64,000 nt of DNA, taken from positions 3,348,001-3,412,000 of the forward strand of contig NZ_AP036014.1 in NCBI RefSeq assembly GCF_003402415.2, given 5' to 3'. Both the position numbers and the translations under genes were made by a program. Under the pieces are notes generated by a model. It was not told the DNA's origin and searched no databases. It saw only the letters and a program-made list of their open reading frames with translations. Origin of the DNA: Cupidesulfovibrio sp000226255 (GTDB lineage: Bacteria; Desulfobacterota; Desulfovibrionia; Desulfovibrionales; Desulfovibrionaceae). This document shows, piece after piece, positions 37,138 through 47,298 of the stretch (its first letter is position 1; every line of letters begins with the position of its first letter).

Positions 37138-38225
37138 GGCCGGGCCTCCCCGCCTTGCGGGGCTGTGCCCGGCGCGCCGCCCGACCCGTCACCGTCCCCG
37201 CGCCGCATCCTGTCCGCCATCCCGCGCAGCCAGGGCGAGACCCCGCGCGGCATGAAGATGAGCATGACCAGCAAAATCGCGCCAAAGATCAGGTCGTGGT
37301 GTTCCTCGAACACCCCCAGCATCTGGGGCAGCACCGTGAGCAGCAGCGCCCCGGCCAGCCCGCCCCACAGCGACCCCATGCCGCCGATGAGGCACATGGT
37401 CACGAACTCCACAGACTTGAAGATGTCGAAGGTCTTGGGGGCCACGATGCCCAGGTAATGCGCGTGCAGCGACCCGGCCAGCGAGGCGAACACGGCCGAC
37501 AGCACGAACACCTGCACCTTGTAGCTGGCCGTGGGCACGCCGCAGGCCTCTGCCCCCGGCTCGGAATCGTGGATGGCCCGCAGGGCGCGCCCCACTGGCG
37601 AGTGCACAAGGTTGCGCGCGGGGATGAGCAGCAGCAGCGCCACGCCCCAGGCCAGCCAGTAGAACGAGCGGTCGGTGTCGAACGAGAAGCCCGCCACGGA
37701 CAGCGGGGGCACGCCCACGAAGCCGCTGGAACCGCCGGTGACCTCGCTCCACTGCACCAGGATCACGTCCACGATGAGGTTGAAGCCCAGCGTGGCCATG
37801 ACCAGGTAGTTGCCCTTCAGACGCAGGGTGGGCACCCCCACCACGGCGGCGGCCACGGCCACCCCGCAGGCGGAAACGCCCATGGCCAGCCACGGGTCCA
37901 CCCCGTGGGTGGCGGAAAGGATGGCGCTGCCGTAGGCCCCCATGCCGAAGAACGCGGCGTGGCCGTAACTGATCTGCCCGGCGTAGCCCATCAGCAGGTT
38001 AAGCCCGGTGACCACGATGAGGTTCACCGCCACCACGTTGAGCACGGTGAACTGGTAGCCGGAGCGCAGGGCCAGCGGCAGCAGCGCCACGGCCACGGCC
38101 AGGGCCAGCCACCCCCGCGCGAAGCGGCGGGCGGGCGGGGTGAGCAGCGGGTGACGGCCGGAAGCGCCGTGGGAAGCGGGCACAGGCGCGGCACCGTTGG
38201 CCTTCGCGGTTCCAGGGGCGGTCAT
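37134..38225 (-). CDS. livM: Branched-chain amino acid-type permease LivM
   Basis: The product has 363 residues with an Ala/Pro-rich N-terminus and about eight to ten membrane helices. Motifs NLLMGYAGQISYGHAAFFG and MGSLWGGLAGALLLTVLPQ are typical of LivM. It forms the transmembrane channel with LivH. The start overlaps the livH stop in an ATGA, which gives translational coupling. Confidence 0.94.
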   Translation of the reverse strand: MTAPGTAKANGAAPVPASHGASGRHPLLTPPARRFARGWLALAVAVALLPLALRSGYQFTVLNVVAVNLIVVTGLNLLMGYAGQISYGHAAFFGMGAYGSAILSATHGVDPWLAMGVSACGVAVAAAVVGVPTLRLKGNYLVMATLGFNLIVDVILVQWSEVTGGSSGFVGVPPLSVAGFSFDTDRSFYWLAWGVALLLLIPARNLVHSPVGRALRAIHDSEPGAEACGVPTASYKVQVFVLSAVFASLAGSLHAHYLGIVAPKTFDIFKSVEFVTMCLIGGMGSLWGGLAGALLLTVLPQMLGVFEEHHDLIFGAILLVMLIFMPRGVSPWLRGMADRMRRGDGDGSGGAPGTAPQGGEARP

Positions 38226-39109
38226 GCGCGCCTCCCGGTGGCGCCGAACAACCCCTGCGGCCGCACGAACAGCACGAGAATGAGCAGACCGAACACCAAC
38301 ACGTCGCGGTAGGCGCTGGTCACGTAGCCCGCGCCGTAGCTTTCGAACAGCCCCAGCAGCACCCCGCCCGCCACGGCCCCGGCAAAGCTGCCGTAGCCGC
38401 CCAGCACGGCGGCGGCAAAGCCCTTCAGCCCCAACATCAGGCCGATATCGTAGGAAAGCGAGGTGATGGGCGTGATGAGCATGCCACCCAATGCCCCCAG
38501 CGCCCCGGCAAAGGCGAAGGACAGCGTGGTCAGCCGCTCCACCTCCACCCCCATCAGCCGGGCGGTGCGCGGATCTGCCGCCGCGGCGCGCATGGCCTTG
38601 CCGGTCACCGTGGCGCGAAAGAACCAGGCCAGCGCCGCGATGCCGCACAGGGTCATGCCCATCACCCACAGGTTCTGCGGGGTCAGCACCGCGCCCAGCA
38701 GGCGAAAGGGCACGTCGGGCGAAAGCGGCGGCAGGGCCAGGGGCAGCTTGCCCCAGCCCTGCTTCATCAGCCCGCGCATGAGCGTGGAGGCGGCCATGGT
38801 GATGAAGATCAGGATGATCATCTGGCGGCTGCGGGCCGGGCGCAGGCACACCCGCTCCACCAGCGCGCCCGCCAAGGCCACGATGGCGATGGTGGCGGGA
38901 AAGGCCGCGACAATGGGCAGCCCCTGCCCGACCAGCAGGCTGTACAGCACAAGCCCCCCAAGACTCAAAAAGTCGCCCTGGGTAAAGTTGACGATGCCCG
39001 TGGCGTTGAAGATGAGGCTGTAGCCCAGCGCCAGCAGCGCGTAGACCGACCCGGTGGTCAGCCCGCTGACGGTGTACTGCGCGAGGGCGTTGATGGCGTC
39101 TGGCGGCAT
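38222..39109 (-). CDS. livH: Branched-chain amino acid-type permease LivH
   Basis: The product has 295 residues with about eight membrane helices. The LivH signature GLTTGSVYALLALGYSLIF lies near the N-terminus, followed by NFTQGDFLSLGG. It is the first gene of the minus-strand operon livH-livM-livG-livF-regulator-livK. The start at 39109 places the conserved motif at the usual distance; the upstream in-frame extension covers the promoter. The ribosome-binding site is weak. Confidence 0.93.
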   Translation of the reverse strand: MPPDAINALAQYTVSGLTTGSVYALLALGYSLIFNATGIVNFTQGDFLSLGGLVLYSLLVGQGLPIVAAFPATIAIVALAGALVERVCLRPARSRQMIILIFITMAASTLMRGLMKQGWGKLPLALPPLSPDVPFRLLGAVLTPQNLWVMGMTLCGIAALAWFFRATVTGKAMRAAAADPRTARLMGVEVERLTTLSFAFAGALGALGGMLITPITSLSYDIGLMLGLKGFAAAVLGGYGSFAGAVAGGVLLGLFESYGAGYVTSAYRDVLVFGLLILVLFVRPQGLFGATGRRA

Positions 39110-39510
39110 GAAGATGTGCGTCCGGTTGAAGGGGCGGCGGGGCCGCATGCGAAACGGCCGGGCATACGGGGTCGGCCATCTGCATACCGTATACAAAATA
39201 CAAAACAAGGTCAATCCAGCATTGCTGGCAGCTTTTCAGGCGCGTCCCCATACGCGTCCCCAGACGCGTCCCCAAGCTCCCCCCCAAAAAAAGACGTACC
39301 CAGCGTGCACTTAAGACGCCCCCCGTCCGCATCGGCATGGCACTCCGCTACGGACGGGGGGGGGACACGCGCGGCCGCGAACGCCGTGCACACCATAGGA
39401 GCGCGGCATTAGAAACCGGCGCGTCCCGTTGCGCGCACCGCGTGCCGCGCGCTACACTTAAGGCAACCTGCACTGCGCAGCCCCGTCGCACCCCGCACAA
39501 CGGACCTGTC
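39110..39510. repeat. Divergent intergenic region with triple GCGTCCCC repeat
   Basis: This 401-bp region separates livH from the AlbA_2 gene. Besides the liv promoter it contains three direct copies of ACGCGTCCCC in 39239-39272 (period 12-13 bp) and a run of G at about 39355-39365. No supported gene. Confidence 0.6.
39186..39214 (-). promoter_or_regulatory. liv promoter with candidate GntR/FCD operator
   Basis: On the minus strand TTGACC (39214-39209), a 17-bp spacer and TACGGT (39191-39186) form a plausible promoter about 75 bp before livH. The palindrome GTATAC (39189-39194) overlaps the -10 box, within TTGTATACGG, which resembles the T-G-T-N-A-C-A type sites bound by FCD regulators such as the one encoded in this operon. 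Confidence 0.5.
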
Positions 39511-41151
39511 ATGCCCATGCCGCGCCCCAGACTCTCCACCCCCCTTGCCGTCACCCTGGCCGTGGCGACCGCAGCCCTGCTCCTGTTGCTGGGGGGCTGG
39601 CTGGCCACCAGCGAATTCAACGCGCGCACCGTGGCGGAGCAGGGACAGAACCTGCGCCAACGGCTGCTGCTGCGCGTGGCCCCGGCCATAACCGCGCTGC
39701 AACTCACCGGCGACCTGCTGGCCGCGGCCGCACCGGGCCGCCCCACCCCGGCGGACGCGCGGGAACTGGCGCTTTCCTCGCTGGACAACAACCCCGGCGT
39801 GGACGCCGCCACCGTGTGCGACGGCGCGGGCCTGCTGGCCATGGCCGTGCGCGCCAACGGCGGCATGCTGCTGTACGTGCGCGGCCCTGATGGCCCCGAC
39901 AAAGACAGCCCGGCTGCCAAGGACGGCGGGCGGGAAACCCCGTGGCAGCGCATCCATACCGGCGCCGCCCCGCCCGGCCCCGCATCCACCATGTTCCCGG
40001 CCACCGGCGAGTTGTGCCGCCGCATGGCCGCAGCCACGGACACGCAGGCGGCCCGCCCCGCCTCCGGTCGGAACACGGCCGCCGCCTGGACCGACGTGCA
40101 CCCCTTGCCCACCGCAAGCGCCCCGGCAAGCGGCGCTGCCGCAGCCCCCGGAAAGCCCACGGCCGACGGCGCGGCCTTGACCGCCGTGGTCGATGCGCGC
40201 TGCCGACAAGACGGCGGGCCGCGCTACATGGGCTACAGCTTCCGGGTGAACGACCTGCTGGCCTCCCTCGCCCAGGGGCTGCCCGAAGGCGCGCGGGTGC
40301 TGGTCACTTCGCCGCGCGGCGAAGGGCACCCCCCCCACGAGACGGCATCCCTGGCCGAGGATGGCGACCCCGTGCGCGAGGCCGCGCTTGCGGCGTGGCG
40401 CGCGGCGGGCACGCCGGGCGACGCCGCGTTTACGTTCAACGCGCAGGGGGGCCGCTGGTGGGCACACCTTTCGCCCCTCACCGATTCCGGCACCCGGACC
40501 TTCGCCGGGGTTGCCCTGCCGCAGGGATTGCTGCTGCACATGCTGCTGCGCGACGCCGCCATCCCCCTGCTGCTGGCGTGCGGCGGGCTGGGCGTGCTGC
40601 TGGGCGCATGGTGGGTGCATGCCCGCCGACAGCGCGCCGTCGGGCCGGACGCCAGCGCCCCCATGTCCGACGAGGCCCTGCGCGGGCTGCTGGCCGGGGG
40701 CGAAAGCGACCGCCTGGAATTCAAGTCCACCCTGCGGCACAACCTTTCCAGCGGCAAGCACGGCAAGGAGATAGAACTGGCCGCCCTGAAGACCGTGGCC
40801 GCCTTCCTGAACACCGACGGCGGCACCCTGGCCGTGGGCGTGGACGACCGGGGACAAGTGCTGGGCCTCGCGCCCGACGGCTTTGAGGACGCGGACCACG
40901 TGCTGCGCCACTTCAGCGCGCTGCTGGCCCAGCACATCGGCGTGGAGCACCAGCCCCACGTGCGCTTCACGGTGCGCGTGCTGGACGGCGAACAGCTGCT
41001 GCTGGTGGAATGCGACCCCGCCACGGAACCGGCCATCCTGCACACCGGCAAGGAAGAGGAATTCTACGTGCGCATGGGCCCCACCAGCCGCAGGCTGGCC
41101 CTTTCGCAGGTCATGCGCCGCCTGCGCGGCAACGGCGCGCCGCCGGAATGA
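39511..41151 (+). CDS. Membrane-anchored AlbA_2 (Schlafen-like) protein
   Basis: The product has 546 residues. A membrane helix at about 10-31, an extracytoplasmic region of about 315 residues with Ala/Pro/Gly-rich stretches, and a second helix at about 348-370 give the layout of a membrane sensor. The cytoplasmic C-terminus (about 385-535) is an AlbA_2/Schlafen domain with ESDRLEFKSTLRHN near residue 395, AAFLNTDGGTLAVGVDD and REEEFYVRMGPTSRRL-like features. Such domains bind nucleotides or nucleic acids and are usually in cytosolic regulators or defence proteins; a sensor-like fusion is uncommon. The start at 39511 begins just before the first helix. Confidence 0.83.
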   Translation: MPMPRPRLSTPLAVTLAVATAALLLLLGGWLATSEFNARTVAEQGQNLRQRLLLRVAPAITALQLTGDLLAAAAPGRPTPADARELALSSLDNNPGVDAATVCDGAGLLAMAVRANGGMLLYVRGPDGPDKDSPAAKDGGRETPWQRIHTGAAPPGPASTMFPATGELCRRMAAATDTQAARPASGRNTAAAWTDVHPLPTASAPASGAAAAPGKPTADGAALTAVVDARCRQDGGPRYMGYSFRVNDLLASLAQGLPEGARVLVTSPRGEGHPPHETASLAEDGDPVREAALAAWRAAGTPGDAAFTFNAQGGRWWAHLSPLTDSGTRTFAGVALPQGLLLHMLLRDAAIPLLLACGGLGVLLGAWWVHARRQRAVGPDASAPMSDEALRGLLAGGESDRLEFKSTLRHNLSSGKHGKEIELAALKTVAAFLNTDGGTLAVGVDDRGQVLGLAPDGFEDADHVLRHFSALLAQHIGVEHQPHVRFTVRVLDGEQLLLVECDPATEPAILHTGKEEEFYVRMGPTSRRLALSQVMRRLRGNGAPPE

Positions 41152-41233
41152 CGCCCGGCGGCCCTGCCACCACCCGTGCCGCAAACCCGCCGCCGCTGCC
41201 CTGCCGCGCCGCATTGGCCCAAATTGGCCTGAA

Positions 41234-41262
41234 TTGACCGGGCACACCACTTCCCGTATCGT
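41234..41262 (+). promoter_or_regulatory. Candidate sigma-70 promoter for glnS
   Basis: TTGACC (41234-41239), a 17-bp spacer and TATCGT (41257-41262), 74 bp before the glnS start. Confidence 0.6.
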
Positions 41263-41336
41263 GCCGCATCTTTCTTCGCGTCCCGGACGGACCGCCTGAA
41301 CGGCCGCCGGAAAACCCCCAGCAGGAACGCACGATC

Positions 41337-43046
<1,710 letters not shown>

Positions 43047-43077
43047 GCACGCCGACCGAAGCTGGAAGAATGCACGA

Positions 43078-43114
43078 CACCCCGGCGGGAGCCATCCCGC
43101 CGGGGTGTTTCTGT
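43078..43114 (+). terminator. Terminator after glnS
   Basis: ACCCCGGCGGGA pairs with TCCCGCCGGGGT around GCCA, followed by GTTTCTGTT. Confidence 0.88.
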
Positions 43115-43186
43115 TCAGGGGAAGGACGAGGTTCCCTGTCTGCCCACCCCCCGAGAAGAGAGGGGGGAAGCAACAGCAAAAGTACC

Positions 43187-44266
43187 TCAGTACCCCATGT
43201 GCTTTTTCACCGATTTGACCATCTTGCCGAAGGCCTTGTCCTTTCTGCGCCGGTCGAGCCGCGATAGTTCGTTGAACTCGGCCTCTTTCCGCAGTTTCAG
43301 GTAGTTGCGGTAGTGCTCGGCGGCCAGTTCGCCACGGTCCACGGCGGCCCGCACGGCGCAGCCCGCCTCGTGTTCGTGGCGGCAGTCTGCGTAGCGGCAG
43401 TGGTCCGCCAGCAGGGCGATGGCCGCGAATCCCCCGTCCACGCCGTCCGCACCGGCCACGGTGCCCACCTCGCGCATGCCCGGCGTGTCCACGACCAGCG
43501 CGCCGCCATCCAGCATGGTGAGTTGGCGGCGGGTGGTGGTGTGGGTGCCTTCTCCGGTGGCGCTCACAACACGTGTGGCATGCGCGTGCCCTTCCAAGGC
43601 CCTCGCCTGGCCCTGTCCTTTCGTCAGCTGATTGAGCAGGGTCGTCTTGCCCACGCCCGACGAACCGAGCAGGCAGTAGGTCCTGCCCGGCGCAAGCGCC
43701 TGGCGCAGCGCATCCAGCCCGGCCCCGGTCACGCTGCTGAGGGCAATCACCCGCGCGGGCGTGACGGCGGCCACCACCGCCAGCAGGTTCGAGAGATCGT
43801 CCGGGGTGACCAGGTCCGTCTTGGTCAGCACCACCACAGGCTCCACGCCCCCGTCCGCCAGCATGACCAGATAGCGTTCCAGCCTGCCGGGGTTGAAGTC
43901 GTAATGGCACGATTGCACGATGAACGCCGTGTCGATGTTGGCCGCGATCATCTGCACGGCGGATCCTTCGCCTGCCGTCTTGCGCCGCAGCATGGTCCGG
44001 CGCGGGAACACCCGGTGAATGATGGCCGCCGTCCCGTCGCTGTGCCACTGCGCCGTTACCCAGTCGCCCACGCAGGGCAGGTCGGCGGGGCTGTCCACAT
44101 GATAGGCAAGCCTGCCCGCCAGTTCGGCCGGAACCTCGCCCCCCTCGCCCCGTATGCGGTACGCCCCCCGGTCCACGGCGCAGACGCGGGCAAAGCCGCA
44201 GCCGTCCATGGCCATGTGTGGCGCGTGCGCGGCAAACCACGCATCAAAACCATATGATTGCAACAT
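43187..44266 (-). CDS. rsgA: Ribosome small-subunit GTPase RsgA
   Basis: The product has 359 residues. The circularly permuted GTPase motifs are in the RsgA order: TKTD (G4) near residue 160, GSSGVGKTTLLNQL (G1) near 205, then DTPGMRE (G3). A C-terminal zinc site reads CRYADCRHEHEAGC. It helps mature the 30S subunit and dissociates after GTP hydrolysis. The start at 44266 is chosen because GAGGT lies 7-11 bases upstream; upstream methionines would swallow that site. It is convergent to glnS. Confidence 0.94.
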   Translation of the reverse strand: MLQSYGFDAWFAAHAPHMAMDGCGFARVCAVDRGAYRIRGEGGEVPAELAGRLAYHVDSPADLPCVGDWVTAQWHSDGTAAIIHRVFPRRTMLRRKTAGEGSAVQMIAANIDTAFIVQSCHYDFNPGRLERYLVMLADGGVEPVVVLTKTDLVTPDDLSNLLAVVAAVTPARVIALSSVTGAGLDALRQALAPGRTYCLLGSSGVGKTTLLNQLTKGQGQARALEGHAHATRVVSATGEGTHTTTRRQLTMLDGGALVVDTPGMREVGTVAGADGVDGGFAAIALLADHCRYADCRHEHEAGCAVRAAVDRGELAAEHYRNYLKLRKEAEFNELSRLDRRRKDKAFGKMVKSVKKHMGY

Positions 44267-44341
44267 GATGCTATACCTCATGCCATATCTCATGAAGGAC
44301 CGGGCGCGTGCCTTGGCCCCTCCGGATTGTCATTGTTGGCG

Positions 44342-44863
44342 CTAGGCCTGTTCCGCGAAGGCCGCGTGGGCGATGATGCCGCCCTGCGGCAGCCGGTGGC
44401 CGAAGCGCACGGCCAGCACGTACTGGTCGGGCACGCCCGGATAATGCAGGCCCGGCACGCAGGCGAAGCCGAAACGGGTGTAGTAGCCGGGGTCGCCCAC
44501 CAGCACCACGCCCAGGGCCCCAAAGTCGCGCATGCGGCGCAACGCCTCGCGGATCAGGGCGGAGCCGATGCCCCTGCCCTGCATGGGTGGCAGCACGCCC
44601 ACCGGCCCCAGCAGTTGCCAGCCGGCCTGGTCCGCCCCCACCACGGCGGGCGAAAGGGCCACGTGGCCCACGGGGTCTCCGTTCACCTCGGCCAGCAGGG
44701 ACAAGGTCAGGTAGCCGCTGGCGCGCAGCCGCTCGACGATGCGGTGTTCCGTGGGCTCCGCGCCGGGGGCGTGCATGGGGTGGCCCTTGAAGGCCGTGTA
44801 TTCGATGTGGGAGATGGCCCGGCTGTCCTGTTGGTTGCCGGGGCGTTCGTCCCTGATGTGCAT
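44342..44863 (-). CDS. GNAT-family N-acetyltransferase
   Basis: The product has 173 residues. The acetyl-CoA binding motif GVLPPMQGRGIGSALIREAL lies at about 88-107, and the C-terminal VLVGDPGYYTRFGF is typical of the YhbS-like subgroup. It transfers an acetyl group from acetyl-CoA to an unknown amine. A good AGGAGAG site precedes the start by 6 bases. It lies 75 bp upstream of rsgA on the same strand and may share its transcript. Confidence 0.92.
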   Translation of the reverse strand: MHIRDERPGNQQDSRAISHIEYTAFKGHPMHAPGAEPTEHRIVERLRASGYLTLSLLAEVNGDPVGHVALSPAVVGADQAGWQLLGPVGVLPPMQGRGIGSALIREALRRMRDFGALGVVLVGDPGYYTRFGFACVPGLHYPGVPDQYVLAVRFGHRLPQGGIIAHAAFAEQA

Positions 44864-45502
44864 TGTGACTCTCCTGAAGTATGGCGCGCGACATGACGGG
44901 CGCGGACCGGGCAGGCAGCCCGGCGGCGCACGACCGCCATGCGGCGCGCATGGCGAAAGATCGGCCTTGAAACGTCAGAAGGATGGTTGCGGGACGAAAG
45001 CAAAGACCACCATCCGATGACATCGGACGGAATCGGCAGGGCGGGATGGGGCGGAGCCGGACAACGGCCCCGTGCGGGCAGGTCTCCCCTCAGGCGGGGG
45101 AAGGCGTGCCGTCGCGCCTACCGGGTGCGGCTTTCGCCGACAACCGGTGCGACAATCTCTGGTGCGAATCGCTGCAAAAAAACCTCGGCGCGTACGCCTG
45201 CAAGCAGAAAGACGTGTGCCGGACGGGCAACGCCGCAGCCGTCAAGGCCGCGCGCGGGGCAATCCGCCGGGTGTCCGATGCGGACAGGCCGAGCATAGTA
45301 CGAAATTTCGCGTTGGCAAAGCCCCGGCTGAGCGACGGCCCTTCCGCCCCCGGCATCGCGTCGGGCCATGCGCCGCAGCCGCACGGCAACGTCTCATCCC
45401 GCAATTTCAGAATGTTACATACATGAAAGAAAAATTGCACGGCCCTCGCGCATTTCCCGTTGACAACCGAAGGGCTGACGGATAGATACACAACCTCGTT
45501 GT
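44864..45502. other. Intergenic region, 639 bp, no gene seen
   Basis: Short open frames cross the region but none has a ribosome-binding site or a recognisable product. The right end holds the tRNA promoter (45460-45488). The GNAT promoter should lie near 44880-44960 on the minus strand but is not clear. Confidence 0.5.
45460..45488 (+). promoter_or_regulatory. Strong sigma-70 promoter for tRNA-Gln/tRNA-Glu
   Basis: Perfect TTGACA (45460-45465), a 17-bp spacer and TAGATA (45483-45488), 15 bp before the first tRNA. This is the best sigma-70 match seen in the window. Confidence 0.85.
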
Positions 45503-45577
45503 TGGGCTGTCGTTCAATTGGCAGGACGGCGGATTCTGGCTCCGCTAATCTAGGTTCGAGTCCTAGCAGCCCAGCCA
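45503..45577 (+). tRNA. tRNA-Gln, anticodon CTG
   Basis: The acceptor stem TGGGCTG (45503-45509) pairs with CAGCCCA (45567-45573), followed by an encoded GCCA end. The anticodon stem GCGGA/TCCGC encloses the loop TTCTGGC, giving anticodon CTG for codon CAG. The T-arm GGTTCGAGTCC is standard. Total 75 nt with CCA. Confidence 0.95.
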
Positions 45578-45583
45578 ACATGC

Positions 45584-45661
45584 GTTCCCATCGTCTAGCC
45601 TGGCCTAGGACAACGGCCTTTCACGCCGTCGACGGGGGTTCAAATCCCCCTGGGAACGCCA
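45584..45661 (+). tRNA. tRNA-Glu, anticodon TTC
   Basis: The acceptor stem GTTCCCA (45584-45590) pairs with TGGGAAC (45651-45657), followed by an encoded GCCA. The anticodon loop CTTTCAC gives TTC for codons GAA/GAG. The D-arm is long. It lies 6 bp after tRNA-Gln, so both come from one precursor. Confidence 0.95.
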
Positions 45662-45671
45662 CCACGCCATC

Positions 45672-45706
45672 AAAGGGGTCACGGTTCGCCGTGGCCCCTT
45701 TCGCGT
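45672..45706 (+). terminator. Terminator after tRNA pair
   Basis: AAAGGGGTCACGG pairs with CCGTGGCCCCTTT around TTCG. A compact hairpin 11 bp after tRNA-Glu. Confidence 0.8.
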
Positions 45707-45836
45707 ATGCGCGGGGCGCGCCGCGAAAGCACCAAGCGCAGGCTCGCGCCGCCGCCCCATCCACGCCCGCACACCGCGCGGCATGCCGGTCCGCTCCCCT
45801 TCTCCTCCGGCCGCCCGCGCACAAGCAGGAGGCCCC

Positions 45837-47132
45837 ATGGACATTACCGCCTTTTTCGCCGCCGAAGTGAAGCCCGCGCTGGGCTGCACCGAACCGGGGG
45901 CCGTGGCCCTTGCCGCCGCAGCCGCCGCTCGCCACCTGCCCGCCGCGCCGGAGCGCATCCACCTGCGTCTTTCGGCCAACATCTACAAGAACGGCCAGTC
46001 CGTAGGCATTCCCGGGGCGCAGGGCCTGCGCGGCAACATGCTGGCCTCGGCGCTGGGCGCGCTGGCGGGCGACGCGGACATGGGCCTGCAAGCGCTGGCC
46101 GCCGTCACCCCCGACGACGTGGCCGCCGCCCGTGCCCTGACCGAGCGCGGCGCGGTGACGCAGGAAATCGTGCAGGACGTGCCCACGGTGTACGCCGAGG
46201 CGGAACTGTACCGTCCCGGCCACCTGGTGGTGGCCGTGGTGGCCGGGCGGCACGACCGCGTGGCCGAGGTGCGCCACAACGGACAGGTGGTCTACCGGGC
46301 GGAGGACGCCCTGGGCGGCGACAGCCTGCCCCCGTACATGGCCGACCTGCAACGCGCCGCCTTCGATGACCTATGGGCCTGGGCCGACGCCATCGACGCC
46401 GACCTCGCCCGCGACCTGCTGCGCGGCGCGGAGATGAACCTGGCCGTGGCCGAACAGGGGCTGGCCAGCCCGTGGGGCCTCGCCGTGGGGCATACTTTGG
46501 GCATGGCCCTGCGCGGCGGGGAGTGCGCGGACACCTGTGCGCCGGACATTGGCGCGCGCGTGAAGGCCACCACGGCGGCCGCCGCCGACGTGCGCATGGC
46601 CGGGGCCAACCAGCCGGTCATGAGCAGCGCCGGGTCCGGCAACCACGGCCTTACCGCCATCATTCCCCCAGCCCTGGCCGCGCGCGCCTGGGGCCGCAGC
46701 GATGCGGAACTGGCCCGCGCGCTGGCCCTGTCGCACCTGGTCACCGGCGCGGTAAAGGCCCGCACGGGCCGCCTTACCCCGCTGTGCGGCTGCGCCGTGG
46801 CCGCCGGGGCCGGGGCCGCCGCCGCGTTGGTGCGCCTTGCGGACGGCACGCCCGCGCAAGCCGAACAGGCCGTGGCGCTGGTGTTCTCGTCGGTCATGGG
46901 CATGATCTGCGACGGGGCCAAGGGCGGCTGCGCGCTGAAGGTGGGCACCGCCGCGGCGGAGGCCTGGAGCGCCGCGCAACTGGCCCTGCACGGGCCGGGC
47001 ATGACCGGGGCCGAGGGCATCGTCTCGCCCGATTTCCGCGCCTCGCTACGCTCGCTGGGCGAAGTGTCCAGCCTGGGCTTCGCCGCCGTGGACGTGGCCA
47101 TCATCCGCCTGCTGGAGCGCGGCGTACGCTAG
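45837..47132 (+). CDS. UPF0597 / L-cysteine desulfidase-like protein
   Basis: The product has 431 residues of the UPF0597 (YhaM) group, related to the serine dehydratase alpha domain and to the archaeal [4Fe-4S] L-cysteine desulfidase. Cysteines that could hold the cluster are in LGCTEPGAV near residue 20, LTPLCGCAVAAGAG near 315 and MICDGAKGGCALKV near 360. The expected reaction is breakdown of L-cysteine to sulfide, ammonia and pyruvate, but serine dehydratase activity is also possible. The start at 45837 follows AGGAGG by 4 bases. Confidence 0.88.
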   Translation: MDITAFFAAEVKPALGCTEPGAVALAAAAAARHLPAAPERIHLRLSANIYKNGQSVGIPGAQGLRGNMLASALGALAGDADMGLQALAAVTPDDVAAARALTERGAVTQEIVQDVPTVYAEAELYRPGHLVVAVVAGRHDRVAEVRHNGQVVYRAEDALGGDSLPPYMADLQRAAFDDLWAWADAIDADLARDLLRGAEMNLAVAEQGLASPWGLAVGHTLGMALRGGECADTCAPDIGARVKATTAAAADVRMAGANQPVMSSAGSGNHGLTAIIPPALAARAWGRSDAELARALALSHLVTGAVKARTGRLTPLCGCAVAAGAGAAAALVRLADGTPAQAEQAVALVFSSVMGMICDGAKGGCALKVGTAAAEAWSAAQLALHGPGMTGAEGIVSPDFRASLRSLGEVSSLGFAAVDVAIIRLLERGVR

Positions 47133-47167
47133 GGCTGCACGTTACCGGCCGCCCATCTTGCGAATGA

Positions 47168-47205
47168 AAGACGGGCCGCGTCACCACGACGCGGCCCGTC
47201 TCCTT
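47168..47205 (+). terminator. Terminator after UPF0597 gene
   Basis: GACGGGCCGCGTC pairs perfectly with GACGCGGCCCGTC around ACCAC, followed by TCCTTTCGTT. It could serve both strands. Confidence 0.85.
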
Positions 47206-47298
47206 TCGTTCAGGCGCATTCTTCCGGCCCGTCACTACGGGGCGCGGCACGACGTCACACGCCACGGCCCGATCGTGCGCAAGGGAGCGCCGTCCGCG

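Noticed and set aside
44983..45426. A 147-residue frame upstream of the tRNA genes
   Set aside because: No ribosome-binding site, no similarity to a known family and no coding-like composition.
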